Source: Chitinophagales bacterium (GTDB lineage Bacteria; Bacteroidota; Bacteroidia; Chitinophagales; Chitinophagaceae). Taken from it: a DNA stretch of 64,000 nucleotides. A model generated the notes under the pieces. The model did not search any database. It saw only the letters and a list, made by a program, of their open reading frames with translations, and was not told where the DNA came from. A program made the position numbers and the translations under genes. Each line of letters begins with the position of its first letter. The stretch's first letter is position 1. Positions 48,146 through 56,372 of this stretch are shown piece after piece. The stretch spans positions 806,001 through 870,000 of the forward strand of contig JACJXP010000001.1 of the NCBI GenBank assembly GCA_020636575.1, written 5' to 3'.

Positions 48146-48552
48146 TTGAAAGAGCGGTCATAGCGAAGTTGTAACCGGCTATACACAAAGTAGGAGAGCA
48201 ACAGGCCAAAGAAGGAAAAGATGATATCAAAGTAATCAAAGGTTCTTCCGAATACAGGAATCTGTTGCAGGTATTCATTTACCACCAGCATAATAAAACC
48301 GATCAGGCAAACCATCCGAAGATCATAACTTGATCTGATACTGAATATTTTTGCTACCCAACTATTACGTCCATAAAAAAACCAGCAGGCGCCAAAGGGT
48401 ATTAAAAAGGACCCTGCCAGGTTAGGCATGATGTTGAAGAAAAAACGGGCGGGTTCGTCCAGTTCAAAAAAAGGTCTTACAAGGAACTTAACGATCCAGA
48501 TAAAAAGAGTCCCTGTAATAACGACCCATTTGCTGATCTGCTTTATTTCCAC
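48142..48552 (-). CDS. Four-helix membrane protein, unknown
   Basis: A 136-residue protein with four hydrophobic segments, such as WVVITGTLFIWIVKFLV, SFLIPFGACWFFYG, MVCLIGFIMLVVNEYLQQI and YFDIIFSFFGLLLSYFVYSRL. The opening segment and short loops give the look of a VanZ-like or small conserved membrane protein, but I do not recognise a family with confidence. Its 3' end overlaps the prohibitin gene by four bases on the opposite strand. Confidence 0.7.
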   Translation of the reverse strand: MEIKQISKWVVITGTLFIWIVKFLVRPFFELDEPARFFFNIMPNLAGSFLIPFGACWFFYGRNSWVAKIFSIRSSYDLRMVCLIGFIMLVVNEYLQQIPVFGRTFDYFDIIFSFFGLLLSYFVYSRLQLRYDRSFN

Positions 48553-48628
48553 GAAATCCTTTTTGCTAAAAATATTGTTTTACTGGTAGAACGCCATACC
48601 TTTTATTGGGTATTTTGGTAATCACCCT

Positions 48629-48850
48629 TTACTTCCAGATCCTTATTAAGTAACGTATAAGCAGCCACAGAGTTACAATCATACAACAATAGAAGATCAC
48701 CGTATAAATAACCGGCTTGCCATTTGCATAACCTAACTCATAGTAAAGACCAGCAGTGGCTGATGCCATGATCCACATAAGCCCATAAGAAATGGACTTG
48801 ATGATCTTAATGAAGAATTCTTTTACCTCCGGGTCCCAATGCGATGCCAT
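48629..48850 (-). CDS. Small two-helix membrane protein, unknown
   Basis: A 73-residue protein with a polar N-terminal helix (WDPEVKEFFIKIIKSISYGL) and two membrane helices (MWIMASATAGLYYELGY and VIYTVIFYCCMIVTLWLLIRYLI). It resembles the many small conserved membrane proteins of Chitinophagaceae, without a function. It is 76 bases from the four-helix gene and 53 bases from the lysozyme gene, all on the minus strand. Confidence 0.7.
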   Translation of the reverse strand: MASHWDPEVKEFFIKIIKSISYGLMWIMASATAGLYYELGYANGKPVIYTVIFYCCMIVTLWLLIRYLIRIWK

Positions 48851-48903
48851 AGTTGTTGATTAATTACAAAGTACAATAATCTCGCAAACTATTTTGCCTC
48901 TGT

Positions 48904-49677
48904 TCAGGGTATCAGTAATTTTTTTAATTGTACAGAGTCGCCATTGAAAACATTAAAATCAACAAGATGGTTGATCCCGTTTACCCGGCCTCTGTCACTA
49001 TGCTGCCAGAAAAGCCACTCCCTTTTAATACTCGGGTCTTTTTCCCTGTAATAATGTGCTACCCATAATGGGTAAGCATCAAAAGCTTCTCCAAGATAAC
49101 GGTGGTAAAAATCAACATTGGTATAGATGATCGGTTTTACTCCATAATGTCTTTCAACTTCCTGTAGCCATTCTTTCACTTCAGTTCTTAATTGCATCGG
49201 ACCTGCACCATTCAATTGTTCTACATCCAATACCGGGGGCAGATCGCCACTTTCTAACTCCACATGTTTAATGAAATACCTGGCTTGCTGTGTCCCGTCT
49301 TTTGAAGCAATAAAAAAATGATAAGCTCCCCTGTGTATGCCCGCCAGGCGGGATTTTTTCCAGTTACGTTTGAACTCCGGATCCTTTTTTTGGGTGCCCT
49401 CTGTGGCTTTTATAAAAGAAAAGCCGATCTGCACATTTTTTACCCGCATGCGTTTTACTTCATCCCAGTCGATCTGCTGCTGGTATTTGGAAACATCAAT
49501 ACCATGTATGGCGTAATTTTCAGGTATGGTGATGCCAAATTCCGGATAACGGACAAATCGGGTTTTTGAAGGGCTAAGCCATTTAAAAAGAATAATACCC
49601 ATTGACAGCAGGAATGCTGTCAGCATCAGTATAAAACTGATCTGCCGGACCTTTTTTTTGTTTTTACGGGTAAGCAT
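48904..49677 (-). CDS. GH25 family lysozyme (muramidase-like)
   Basis: A 257-residue protein with an N-terminal membrane anchor (FILMLTAFLLSMGIILFKWL). A GH25 domain begins at YAIHGIDVSKYQQQIDWDEVK, with FSFIKATEGTQKKDPEFKRNW, HRGAYHFFIA and LPPVLDVEQLNG, which hold the catalytic Asp/Glu residues. The C-terminal YPLWVAHYYREKDPSIKREWLFWQHSDRGRVNGINHLVDFNVFNGD is complete. GH25 enzymes cleave the glycan strands of peptidoglycan, so a wall-remodelling role at the periplasmic face is likely. It is divergent from the AraC gene across a gap that contains a helicase fossil. Confidence 0.92.
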   Translation of the reverse strand: MLTRKNKKKVRQISFILMLTAFLLSMGIILFKWLSPSKTRFVRYPEFGITIPENYAIHGIDVSKYQQQIDWDEVKRMRVKNVQIGFSFIKATEGTQKKDPEFKRNWKKSRLAGIHRGAYHFFIASKDGTQQARYFIKHVELESGDLPPVLDVEQLNGAGPMQLRTEVKEWLQEVERHYGVKPIIYTNVDFYHRYLGEAFDAYPLWVAHYYREKDPSIKREWLFWQHSDRGRVNGINHLVDFNVFNGDSVQLKKLLIP

Positions 49678-49758
49678 GAATTTATTCCAGAAAACCTGTT
49701 ACCGGCAAATATAACAGCCTTGTTTTTTTAAAAATGTTAATTCAATAACCTGAAGTCA

Positions 49759-49846
49759 TCAAACTTCTTTGTCTGTATCCACCATCCGCAGCTTCGCATA
49801 ATGAAGCCTGGCCTTACTTCGCCATTGTACTCAAACCTTTCTTGTC
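49759..49846 (-). pseudogene. Fossil of a PcrA/UvrD helicase 3' end
   Basis: Read on the minus strand, one frame gives LHYAKLRMVDTDKEV and a stop, and a neighbouring frame just before it gives FEYNGE. The PcrA of this window ends FEHNGDKKIMLNYAKLRIVE, so the two blocks match in order with a one-base frameshift between them. At DNA level the block around CAGCTTCGCATA and the CCATT..CTCAAAC block align with 57157-57206. Only the Tudor-like end remains. It lies in the gap between the lysozyme and AraC genes. Confidence 0.55.
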
Positions 49847-49929
49847 CAGAATTAATTCTTTTACCCGCTTTTCTATTGTCTTACTTCCTTTTATTTATAG
49901 TAAAATCCGATATTTATGACAACAGAAAA

Positions 49930-50766
49930 ATGCGCTACGAAAAATTTTTGCCCCAAAAAAGGCTTGAGCCATTTATAGAATGCTATTTTATATGGCAGTC
50001 TTTGAATGATCCGGTGCAAAATATGATTGTAGAGTCACCGCCAACTGGTTTTTGTTCTATTGTAATAAATACCGGAGATCCGTATTTTTTGCAGAACAAA
50101 AAATATGAACACTTACAAGTACCTGCTGCATTTTTATCGGGCCAGGCTATATACAGTTATAAACTTTTATTAAATGGCCGGATTTCAATCGCTGGCATCG
50201 TTTTTAAACCTTCGGGTCTTTCATCACTTTTCAATTTACCGGTATACGAGTTTACTGAGGAGCGTATAGATCTATATAAAATATTCAAGAAAGCGGACAT
50301 TGATGAATTGTTTTTGTCTATTCAAAAAGAAGAAGTTTCCGCAGAGAAAGCAAAACTATTGGAAGCATTTATACTTAAGAATACTGAAGAAAATTTTCCT
50401 GAACCAGATTCGATAGATCAAGCTGCTAATAAAATTGTATCAACCAATGGAATGCTGAACATAAATAAATTAATAGAAGAGGCCTATATGAGCCGCAGAA
50501 ATTTTGAAAGAAAATTTTTTAAGAGAGTCGGTCTGAGTCCTAAATATTATGCCCGTATCCGTCGCATGAGTTATATTGGTAACCTGATCGCAGGAAAATC
50601 AACCGTTGATTGGTCCGATGTCTTTTATAATTGTGAATATTACGATCAATCACATTTTATAAAAGACTTTATTGAATTTACCGGTCGTTCTCCGCAGAAG
50701 TATTTTGAAGAAAATAGGGAGCTATCTAAATATGTTGACAAGCCCACAAGTAAACCGCTTAATTAA
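49930..50766 (+). CDS. AraC-family transcriptional regulator
   Basis: A 278-residue regulator, starting at the ATG at 49930. A longer frame from 49801 adds 43 hydrophobic residues that overlap the helicase fossil and is rejected. The N-terminal part (MRYEKFLPQKRLEPFIECYFIWQ, later YSYKLLLNGRISIAGIVFKPSGLSSLF) is the DUF6597-type effector domain often paired with AraC domains. The C-terminal AraC domain has two helix-turn-helix motifs (NINKLIEEAYMSRRNFERKFFKRVGLSPKYYARIRR, and the segment with YDQSHFIKDFIEFTGRSPQKY). It likely controls the SnoaL-like gene 83 bases downstream. Effector unknown. Confidence 0.9.
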   Translation: MRYEKFLPQKRLEPFIECYFIWQSLNDPVQNMIVESPPTGFCSIVINTGDPYFLQNKKYEHLQVPAAFLSGQAIYSYKLLLNGRISIAGIVFKPSGLSSLFNLPVYEFTEERIDLYKIFKKADIDELFLSIQKEEVSAEKAKLLEAFILKNTEENFPEPDSIDQAANKIVSTNGMLNINKLIEEAYMSRRNFERKFFKRVGLSPKYYARIRRMSYIGNLIAGKSTVDWSDVFYNCEYYDQSHFIKDFIEFTGRSPQKYFEENRELSKYVDKPTSKPLN

Positions 50767-50849
50767 TTTGCCGCAGTTTTACAATAAAGGTATTTTTTTT
50801 GAAGTTAGTTTTGGTTTATTAAGAATCTATAACCATTAAACTACTTATC

Positions 50850-51296
50850 ATGACCAGTATCATACATGAACAAAAAGTTCTCAGCCTTAAAAATGCCTGT
50901 GTTGAATTTATGTTTGCTTACCAGCAGCGAAACGTAGAAAAAATGCTCAGCTTTTGCGATCCCGATGGCACAGTTTTTTTTGAGCCCCTTGGCAAGGATG
51001 GGCAAGGCAAGATTTATGAACTCGGCAAAGCAATTTGGACCGGCCTGATTGAGAGTTTCCCCAATTTGGACAATACACTGGATGCAGCGGCGGCCACAGA
51101 TGAAAATACTGTACAATGCCAGGTAATTATTCGTGGTACACAATCAAAAGACTTTGCTGATATTCCAAACGAAGGCCAGTCGTTTGACAGTGATCATATT
51201 TTTATCTTCCGCTTAAGTTCCGGGAATAAAATTGAGCATATCCATATTAACTGGAACCATGACGATTTTAAAAAGCAATTAGCTATCGGTAACTGA
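50850..51296 (+). CDS. SnoaL-like (NTF2-fold) protein
   Basis: A 148-residue soluble protein of the SnoaL/ester-cyclase type. It has the pattern LKNACVEFMFAYQQRNVEKMLSFCDPDGTVFFEPLG, a central AIWTGLIESFPNLDNTLDAA and a beta-strand end with DHIFIFRLSSGNKIEHIHINWNHDDFKKQL. Family members bind small molecules or isomerise polyketide-like compounds; substrate unknown. It follows the AraC gene by 83 bases and is its likely target (inference from neighbourhood). Confidence 0.85.
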   Translation: MTSIIHEQKVLSLKNACVEFMFAYQQRNVEKMLSFCDPDGTVFFEPLGKDGQGKIYELGKAIWTGLIESFPNLDNTLDAAAATDENTVQCQVIIRGTQSKDFADIPNEGQSFDSDHIFIFRLSSGNKIEHIHINWNHDDFKKQLAIGN

Positions 51297-51425
51297 TATC
51301 CCAAAGTAAGTTTTAGTTTTTAAAGAAAAAATTGCAATGCAACAATTGCACAGGTATTGTATTGCAATTGCAGTAATGAATTACAAATTATAAATAAGAA
51401 TATGTACAATAAGTCTACACATACG

Positions 51426-51968
51426 ATGAAATTATGTTTGTTTAATGTCGCTATTGCCGGTTGCTTGTTCTGTGGAAGTTTCACTTCTTCCTGCTCTGAT
51501 GATAAAGCAAAAGCACAACCGGAAGAGCAAAAGAAAACCGCTTTTGAAAAACAGGATGATTCAAAAATAACTGAACAGCATGTAAAGATCCCCAATAGCA
51601 ACTTATATATTATACCTCCTGCCGGTTTTACCGTTGATGAAGCGTCAGGCACATTGGGCGATGCTGATGGCACAGCTCATTTTATGCAGATGCAAATAAT
51701 ATCCGGCACCACTTCAGAAAAACTATTGAGTGATTTTAAATCGGAGGCCGATAAAAATTTCCCCGGAAGCTGGAAAGAAGATGCTGTTACAGTAAACGGC
51801 CACAAAGCCAACATTTACAGTTTAAAAAATGTTGCCTATAACCAATACATCCTGGTATTTACAGATGGCTATTCTGATGAAATGATCATTGGTAATTATG
51901 AAGAAAGCGAAGCAGCTATTGGTAAAGCAATGTTTGAGGCATTGAAAACAGTAATATTTAAAAAGTAA
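51426..51968 (+). CDS. Lipoprotein of unknown function
   Basis: A 180-residue protein. The ATG at 51426 gives a lipoprotein signal (MKLCLFNVAIAGCLFCGSFTSSC) with the lipobox ending in FTSSC (Cys23). Earlier in-frame starts at 51357 and 51402 are less likely. The mature part is acidic at first (DDKAKAQPEEQKKTAFEKQDDSK) and then a small domain with VKIPNSNLYIIPPAGFTVDEASGTLGDADGTAHFMQMQI and VNGHKANIYSLKNVAYNQYILVFTDGYSDEMIIG. I do not recognise the domain. It opens the exported-protein run that continues to 57032. Confidence 0.7.
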   Translation: MKLCLFNVAIAGCLFCGSFTSSCSDDKAKAQPEEQKKTAFEKQDDSKITEQHVKIPNSNLYIIPPAGFTVDEASGTLGDADGTAHFMQMQIISGTTSEKLLSDFKSEADKNFPGSWKEDAVTVNGHKANIYSLKNVAYNQYILVFTDGYSDEMIIGNYEESEAAIGKAMFEALKTVIFKK

Positions 51969-52017
51969 AAAAAATTAACGCAAGAAATAATAAACCTGTT
52001 ACCCTAAAGTATCTTAT

Positions 52018-53034
52018 ATGTTCAAACATTTATTACTATTTATTTCAGTTGTTGGCATTACAGAAATGGTATCGGCGCAAAACAACGTAACCGTTAAATT
52101 TAACAACACTCCTTTTACTACCGGTTCCGATGCTGGCAAAACCAGCTTTAAATCCAGCGATTTTATTTATGCCCGGGCAGATTTGGGAAAAACAGTGAAA
52201 GAGTATTTTAAGATTGATAACGCAGGCGATGCAACAACCATCAACTCATTGAACTTTACCTTTAAAATGGAATTTACTGATGCAAGAGATGGGAAAAACT
52301 ACGCCTCTAATTTTTCAAGTGGAAGTTTTATATATGTAAAGCCAGAAGACCTTGCTAAAACATATATCAACTTTGATATTGTACCAGACCCGTCCACAGC
52401 ATCAACTGTTTTATGTATGGTTAGAAATTTTAAAGGCGGGTTATTTTCCAGCACTGTTTACAACCTGGATTTAAAACAGTATAAAAATGATAGTAAGATT
52501 AAAATAACTATCAGGTTGGCCGGGTATAAAGAAACTTATCCTGGAAGCGGTTATACTACAACGGAAGGAATGCCAAAAGTAACCGGTGAATTTGAAATGA
52601 CAGTTAATCATGCTGATAATGATACTTATATTCAGAATAGTGGTCTGGCCGATAAAAAAATTGCATCCACCGGCTTAAACCTCTCGAGCCTGCCACCAAT
52701 ATTTTCAAAGCCTTTTAAGACTACAGACCCTAAACTAACCACTGCAAAACTAACGGCGATCTTAAAAAGGGATTATCCATACCGTAAGGTTTTGAAAATG
52801 GCATTGGATTCTGATGGTGGCCAGCTATGGTTAATTTCTAAAAATGATTTTGGCATACCTAAGTACAGGTATTTCAACGGCATACTGCATGTGGCTTATA
52901 TGGAAAACGGTGTATGCAAAGTGGGCAGTGTAGAATTAATTGAGAATTATTTAGGAGGCGGCAAGTATGCACCATTAGCTGCAGATTACTGGAGTGAATA
53001 TGACAGGCAAATAAACTGTGCAGCGGTGAAGTGA
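52018..53034 (+). CDS. Exported protein of unknown function
   Basis: A 338-residue protein with a signal peptide (ends near VSAQ, 20). The first two-thirds is beta-rich, with VTVKFNNTPFTTGSDAGKTSFKSSDFIYARADLGKTVKEYFKI and INSLNFTFKMEFTDARDG, reminiscent of immunoglobulin-like or adhesin strands. A C-terminal globular part has YPYRKVLKMALDSDGGQLWLISKNDFGIPKYRYFNGILHVAYMENGVCKVGSVELIE. Only a few cysteines are present. It begins 50 bases after the lipoprotein gene and precedes the Cys-rich genes. Function unknown. Confidence 0.7.
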   Translation: MFKHLLLFISVVGITEMVSAQNNVTVKFNNTPFTTGSDAGKTSFKSSDFIYARADLGKTVKEYFKIDNAGDATTINSLNFTFKMEFTDARDGKNYASNFSSGSFIYVKPEDLAKTYINFDIVPDPSTASTVLCMVRNFKGGLFSSTVYNLDLKQYKNDSKIKITIRLAGYKETYPGSGYTTTEGMPKVTGEFEMTVNHADNDTYIQNSGLADKKIASTGLNLSSLPPIFSKPFKTTDPKLTTAKLTAILKRDYPYRKVLKMALDSDGGQLWLISKNDFGIPKYRYFNGILHVAYMENGVCKVGSVELIENYLGGGKYAPLAADYWSEYDRQINCAAVK

Positions 53035-53099
53035 AAAAATACCTGAAGGGGAAGGAGAAAGATTAGTGGTAATATTAAGTAACACATAAACCATAAAAT

Positions 53100-53717
53100 A
53101 TGAAAAGAATTATTATCCTGCTAGCCGTACTAAGCATTACAGCAAAAGTTTTTTCACAGGCACCCAAAGGCCCGGATGGAAATTCCCTTTACAAAAAAGG
53201 AGATTGCGAAAGAGCTGGTGTAAATTTCAATGTTTGTACATACTGTGAAGACAAAGAACTTACAAAGAATTGTAAAGAATATTGGTGTACAGATAATGGA
53301 ACTTGTACAGAAGCACCCAAGGAATCTCCGAAAGCCTCTTTAACCAAGAGCACAAAGAACATTGCTACTAAACTGAAGGAAACGGACACTACCAGCAAAT
53401 TGCCTAAAGGGACAAAATTTGAGAATGGAAAAGTGGTTGTTACAAAAGGATATAAAGCAGTTCAATCATCAGATAAAACAATGGTTTTTATTATGGCTGA
53501 TAATGGATTGGGTGTTGATGGTACTTTTCGTTGTTCATGTCCAACAGCATCTTGCAAGATTACAAACAATGGCCAAGTGATTATTTGCACCGGAAGTGAT
53601 TGTTGCGGTATGGTGGTAACCACTGGCGAATCATCCGGGTTTACAATGGAAGCAATTGAAAAAGCCCCGGAAAAATTAAAATGGAAGAAACTAGTACTTC
53701 CCGTTAAAAGAAATTAA
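53100..53717 (+). CDS. Exported cysteine-rich protein A, unknown
   Basis: A 205-residue protein with a signal peptide (MKRIIILLAVLSITAKVFSQ). Two cysteine clusters are separated by a Lys/Thr-rich linker. The first has Cys36, 46, 49, 58, 63 and 69 (CTYCEDKELTKNCKEYWC). The second has Cys145, 147, 152, 163, 168 and 169 (CSCPTASC and CTGSDCC). Twelve cysteines suggest several disulfides in the periplasm or outside. No family is recognised. It is followed after 11 bases by the decayed start of a 54702-type gene. It is part of the unusual 51.4-57.0 kb array. Confidence 0.7.
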   Translation: MKRIIILLAVLSITAKVFSQAPKGPDGNSLYKKGDCERAGVNFNVCTYCEDKELTKNCKEYWCTDNGTCTEAPKESPKASLTKSTKNIATKLKETDTTSKLPKGTKFENGKVVVTKGYKAVQSSDKTMVFIMADNGLGVDGTFRCSCPTASCKITNNGQVIICTGSDCCGMVVTTGESSGFTMEAIEKAPEKLKWKKLVLPVKRN

Positions 53718-53728
53718 ACCGTAATAAA

Positions 53729-53837
53729 ATGAAAAAATATTTGTCAGGGTTCATTTTCCCTCCTATATAATCTTGCTAAGTCGTAAACAGTAACTGTTTC
53801 AGATCATCGTAGAGGCAGGCATACGATAGAAAAATAA
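53729..53837 (+). pseudogene. Decayed 5' fragment of the 54702-type gene
   Basis: It starts with MKKYL like the gene at 54702, then stops early in frame. The following DNA in another frame reads TVTVSDHR, matching TVTVADHR of the 54702 protein; the ATG-to-TVTV distance is 58 bases here and 60 there, so a two-base deletion shifted the frame. The match ends near RRGRHTIEK and a stop. Only the N-terminal region survives. The rest of the 240-base gap to 53958 shows no gene. Confidence 0.65.
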
Positions 53838-53958
53838 ACTGCTCTGTAGTGAAGTGATAATTAAGTAAGATAGAATTGATTTTAGATTAAACTTCTTTGT
53901 GTTTTAAAATAGGGGTATCCCGAAAACCCTATAAAAGAGTAGGGAGAAAAAACTAATT

Positions 53959-54573
53959 ATGAAACACATTATTTTATCATTTGGATTTTTGACGTTATTT
54001 TTTTGCTTTGCGGGACAATGTCAAATCACTAAGTCAGAGAAAATAACTGACAAAAACAAACTTACACAGTTAAAAAGTCATTCAGTACAAGTAAAAAAAA
54101 TATTTCCTTCTTTTCAGGAAATAGACATGTCCAAAAAGTTAAGTCAGGACGGAAAAATGTTCTTTAAAAAATTTAGAGAAATTATAGATAGGGCAAGTAA
54201 AACAACCGACAACACTAGCACAGAAGAGTATAACTCAATAATGAGTGATCTAGGATGGGCTATGTTTATTATTAAAACCTCCTTTTCAGAGTCAAATAAT
54301 GGTACAAATTCTAATTCGACTGCTAAACGTCGAGGCTCTAATACTATGTCCGAATTCTCATCTTGGGTATTTGCTGACGGGGGTAATAAAGACAAAACTT
54401 GTGCTACAAAATGTCGTGATGACTATAATAAATGCATGACAGAAAATGACTGCAATTATGATAGAGATTCAGTATTTGGGATTTGTTTATGTTGTACGCC
54501 CTGCTCTCTTCAATATGCTGGTTGCTTAGCCCGTTGTGTAATTAGTGGTAATAATAACGGTGTGATACAATAA
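53959..54573 (+). CDS. Exported cysteine-rich protein B, twin CxxxC signature
   Basis: A 204-residue protein with a signal peptide (MKHIILSFGFLTLFFCFAGQ). The middle is helical and charged, then a Ser/Asn-rich stretch (SNNGTNSNSTAKRRGSN). The C-terminal 46 residues hold Cys148, 152, 159, 165, 176, 178, 179, 182, 189 and 193. The pattern CxxxCxDxYxxCxxxxxC (148-165) and CxxxYxxCxxxC (182-193) recurs with identical spacing in the protein at 56373. Codon composition looks more AT-rich than neighbours. Function unknown; a disulfide-stabilised secreted module is likely. It precedes the intact 54702 gene by 128 bases. Confidence 0.72.
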   Translation: MKHIILSFGFLTLFFCFAGQCQITKSEKITDKNKLTQLKSHSVQVKKIFPSFQEIDMSKKLSQDGKMFFKKFREIIDRASKTTDNTSTEEYNSIMSDLGWAMFIIKTSFSESNNGTNSNSTAKRRGSNTMSEFSSWVFADGGNKDKTCATKCRDDYNKCMTENDCNYDRDSVFGICLCCTPCSLQYAGCLARCVISGNNNGVIQ

Positions 54574-54701
54574 TAAATTTAACATAGAGCTTAATACAGT
54601 TACTCTTAATCTTACTGACGGATATTTAGTGCTTTATTAAAGAGGGTTTGAGGGGGGGTACACACCGCTTAGCGACTACCACTTAAGTATAAAAACTTTT
54701 T

Positions 54702-55838
54702 ATGAAAAAATATCTCATTCTTGCTTTTTTACTCGCATTCTATTTTATTACCAATTGTCAAACAGTAACTGTTGCTGACCATCGTAATAATAAGGACTCA
54801 ATAAAAAGTACGACGGTCTTTGACCACCGTATTACAAGAGATATGTCACCATCATTGGTTCGTCCTGCTTTTGAGGAAATGCCGGTGTATCGAATCCAGC
54901 TTCGTATAACTACATCTGCCAACAATGGCACAGACGATGCCGTGTGGGTGGAACTTAATGATGACGGACACCGCTTTTATCTTGCCAAAGGCATTGATAA
55001 CTTTCACCCAGGCAAAACCGTAACTTATGATGTTCTCGATGCTGAGATTAAAAAATTAAAAAATATCCGTTTTATAAAGTTTGGAGTGAAAGGGAATGAT
55101 AGCCCTTGTTTTTCAAAAGTAGAGTTACTCGTCAACAACTCTGTTACACCAATATATGCTACACAACTTGTTACCGCCAATGGAACATGTTTCGACAATG
55201 AAAATGCCAATGTTTCGCCAAATTTCAAAATAACTTATAATAGCTTACGCAACCACCCCAACTGGAATTACAATGCCAACAGAAAAGATATTTGGCGGCC
55301 TTGTACAAAAATTACCAAAGACTGGATTACCAGCCTGATTGAAGCTTCTATTGGTAACCAAATGATCCAGGATGGTTCAAAACTAAAATGGGGAAGTCAT
55401 GGTGGTATGCTTGAAAATAACACATTATTTGGCGAAGCGGTAGAAGTAAAATTTAAGAATGACCATACTCTTAGTGTCGATCTTGATCTGGAAAGAGATA
55501 TTACGGGACCTAATCCCGAAGCTGATATTAAGTTTGAGCTAGACTTCCGCTGCAACAATGGTACTATAAATATGGAGGTTCAGAATGTAAAAGTTAATAC
55601 GGACGGTGTTGGTGAAGTTCAGGATTTTATCCGCACCACAGGGTTTGATCTGGTAAGCGTTGCTATTGGTGTTTTTGTAGCGCCTGCTGCTGTAACACCT
55701 GTAACAGTTACTACATGGTTTTCGGTAAGGAGAGCTATTGGGTTTAGTGTAAAACTAAATCCGCAAACACCCGGCACTTCTTGTAGTTGTAAAAAGGCTG
55801 TAATTACTGAGGCCGGAGATATTATTCTAAACAATTAA
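54702..55838 (+). CDS. Exported protein with PLAT-like segment, unknown
   Basis: A 378-residue protein with a signal peptide (ends near ITNCQ, 20). After a short TVTVADHRNN stretch, residues about 60-160 read YRIQLRITTSANNGTDDAVWVELNDDGHRFYL and later VTYDVLDAEIKKLKNIRFIKFGVKGNDSPCFSKVELLVNN. This looks like the PLAT/LH2 beta-sandwich (inference), which binds lipids or proteins. The central part (NHPNWNYNANRKDIWRPC to EVKFKNDHTLSVDLDLERDI) is unique. The end is CSCKKAVITEAGDIILNN. Decayed copies of its beginning (53729) and end (56275) flank it. It is 16 bases before the 55855 gene. Confidence 0.7.
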   Translation: MKKYLILAFLLAFYFITNCQTVTVADHRNNKDSIKSTTVFDHRITRDMSPSLVRPAFEEMPVYRIQLRITTSANNGTDDAVWVELNDDGHRFYLAKGIDNFHPGKTVTYDVLDAEIKKLKNIRFIKFGVKGNDSPCFSKVELLVNNSVTPIYATQLVTANGTCFDNENANVSPNFKITYNSLRNHPNWNYNANRKDIWRPCTKITKDWITSLIEASIGNQMIQDGSKLKWGSHGGMLENNTLFGEAVEVKFKNDHTLSVDLDLERDITGPNPEADIKFELDFRCNNGTINMEVQNVKVNTDGVGEVQDFIRTTGFDLVSVAIGVFVAPAAVTPVTVTTWFSVRRAIGFSVKLNPQTPGTSCSCKKAVITEAGDIILNN

Positions 55839-55854
55839 TGAAATAAAAATTTTT

Positions 55855-56247
55855 ATGAAACCTTTTGTTCCTGTTTTGATTATTTCCATGCTTCTCTTAT
55901 CTGGAAATAAAGTATTTGCACAAGCTGATAAAGGCAATATTTCTGAGATCATTAAGACAAAAGCCAAACAGAATGGCACTGCCCTTATTCATCGGGAGGG
56001 AGACAGTATCAGACTTTATGCTACCTATAAAAATAAGAGCCTCGAAAATCTGTATGCCCTTAACAAAAAGGGAAATAAATATAATTTGATATACAAACCG
56101 GCAGAAATCAGTCAAGCTAAAGAAAAAGGAGCGATAAATACAGAACCAATCAAATGTATTGTGTGCATTACCAGGCCGGACGGAACAGCAATTCAGTGCT
56201 GGGATATTAAATGTTCAGATATTCCTAAAAAAAGCATAAGTCAATAA
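55855..56247 (+). CDS. Small exported protein with four cysteines, unknown
   Basis: A 130-residue protein with a signal peptide (MKPFVPVLIISMLLLSGNKVFAQ). The mature part is basic, with SEIIKTKAKQNGTALIHREGDSIRLYATYKNKSLENLYALNKKGNKYNLIYKP. It ends in a Cys101-x2-Cys104 ... Cys115-x4-Cys120 cluster (CIVCITRPDGTAIQCWDIKC). It follows the 54702 gene by 16 bases and precedes a fragment of the same gene's 3' end. Its start MKP is shared with the next gene at 56373, though the rest differs. Function unknown. Confidence 0.68.
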   Translation: MKPFVPVLIISMLLLSGNKVFAQADKGNISEIIKTKAKQNGTALIHREGDSIRLYATYKNKSLENLYALNKKGNKYNLIYKPAEISQAKEKGAINTEPIKCIVCITRPDGTAIQCWDIKCSDIPKKSISQ

Positions 56248-56274
56248 AGTTTGTAACAGTTTTCGATATTAGTT

Positions 56275-56361
56275 ATGCTAAATCCACAAACACCCGGCAC
56301 ATCATACAGTTGCAAGCAAGCTGTTATCACTGAACCTGGCGACATAATACTAAATAATTAA
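56275..56361 (+). pseudogene. Decayed 3' fragment of the 54702-type gene
   Basis: The frame reads LNPQTPGTS at its start and GDIILNN before a stop; 24 of the 27 residues after the Met match the end of the 54702 protein. The upstream part shows only short matches (TGTAACAGTT and a few more), so most of the gene is gone. It ends with TAA and is followed 11 bases later by the ATGAAACC start of the next exported gene. The same order (gene end, short gap, ATGAAACC) occurs at 55838-55855. Confidence 0.75.
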
Positions 56362-56372
56362 AACTTGAAAAT

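Noticed and set aside
49801..49929. 43-residue hydrophobic N-terminal extension of the AraC regulator
   Set aside because: AraC proteins with this effector domain start near MRYEKFLP. The extension lies in DNA that aligns, on the other strand, with the end of a helicase gene.
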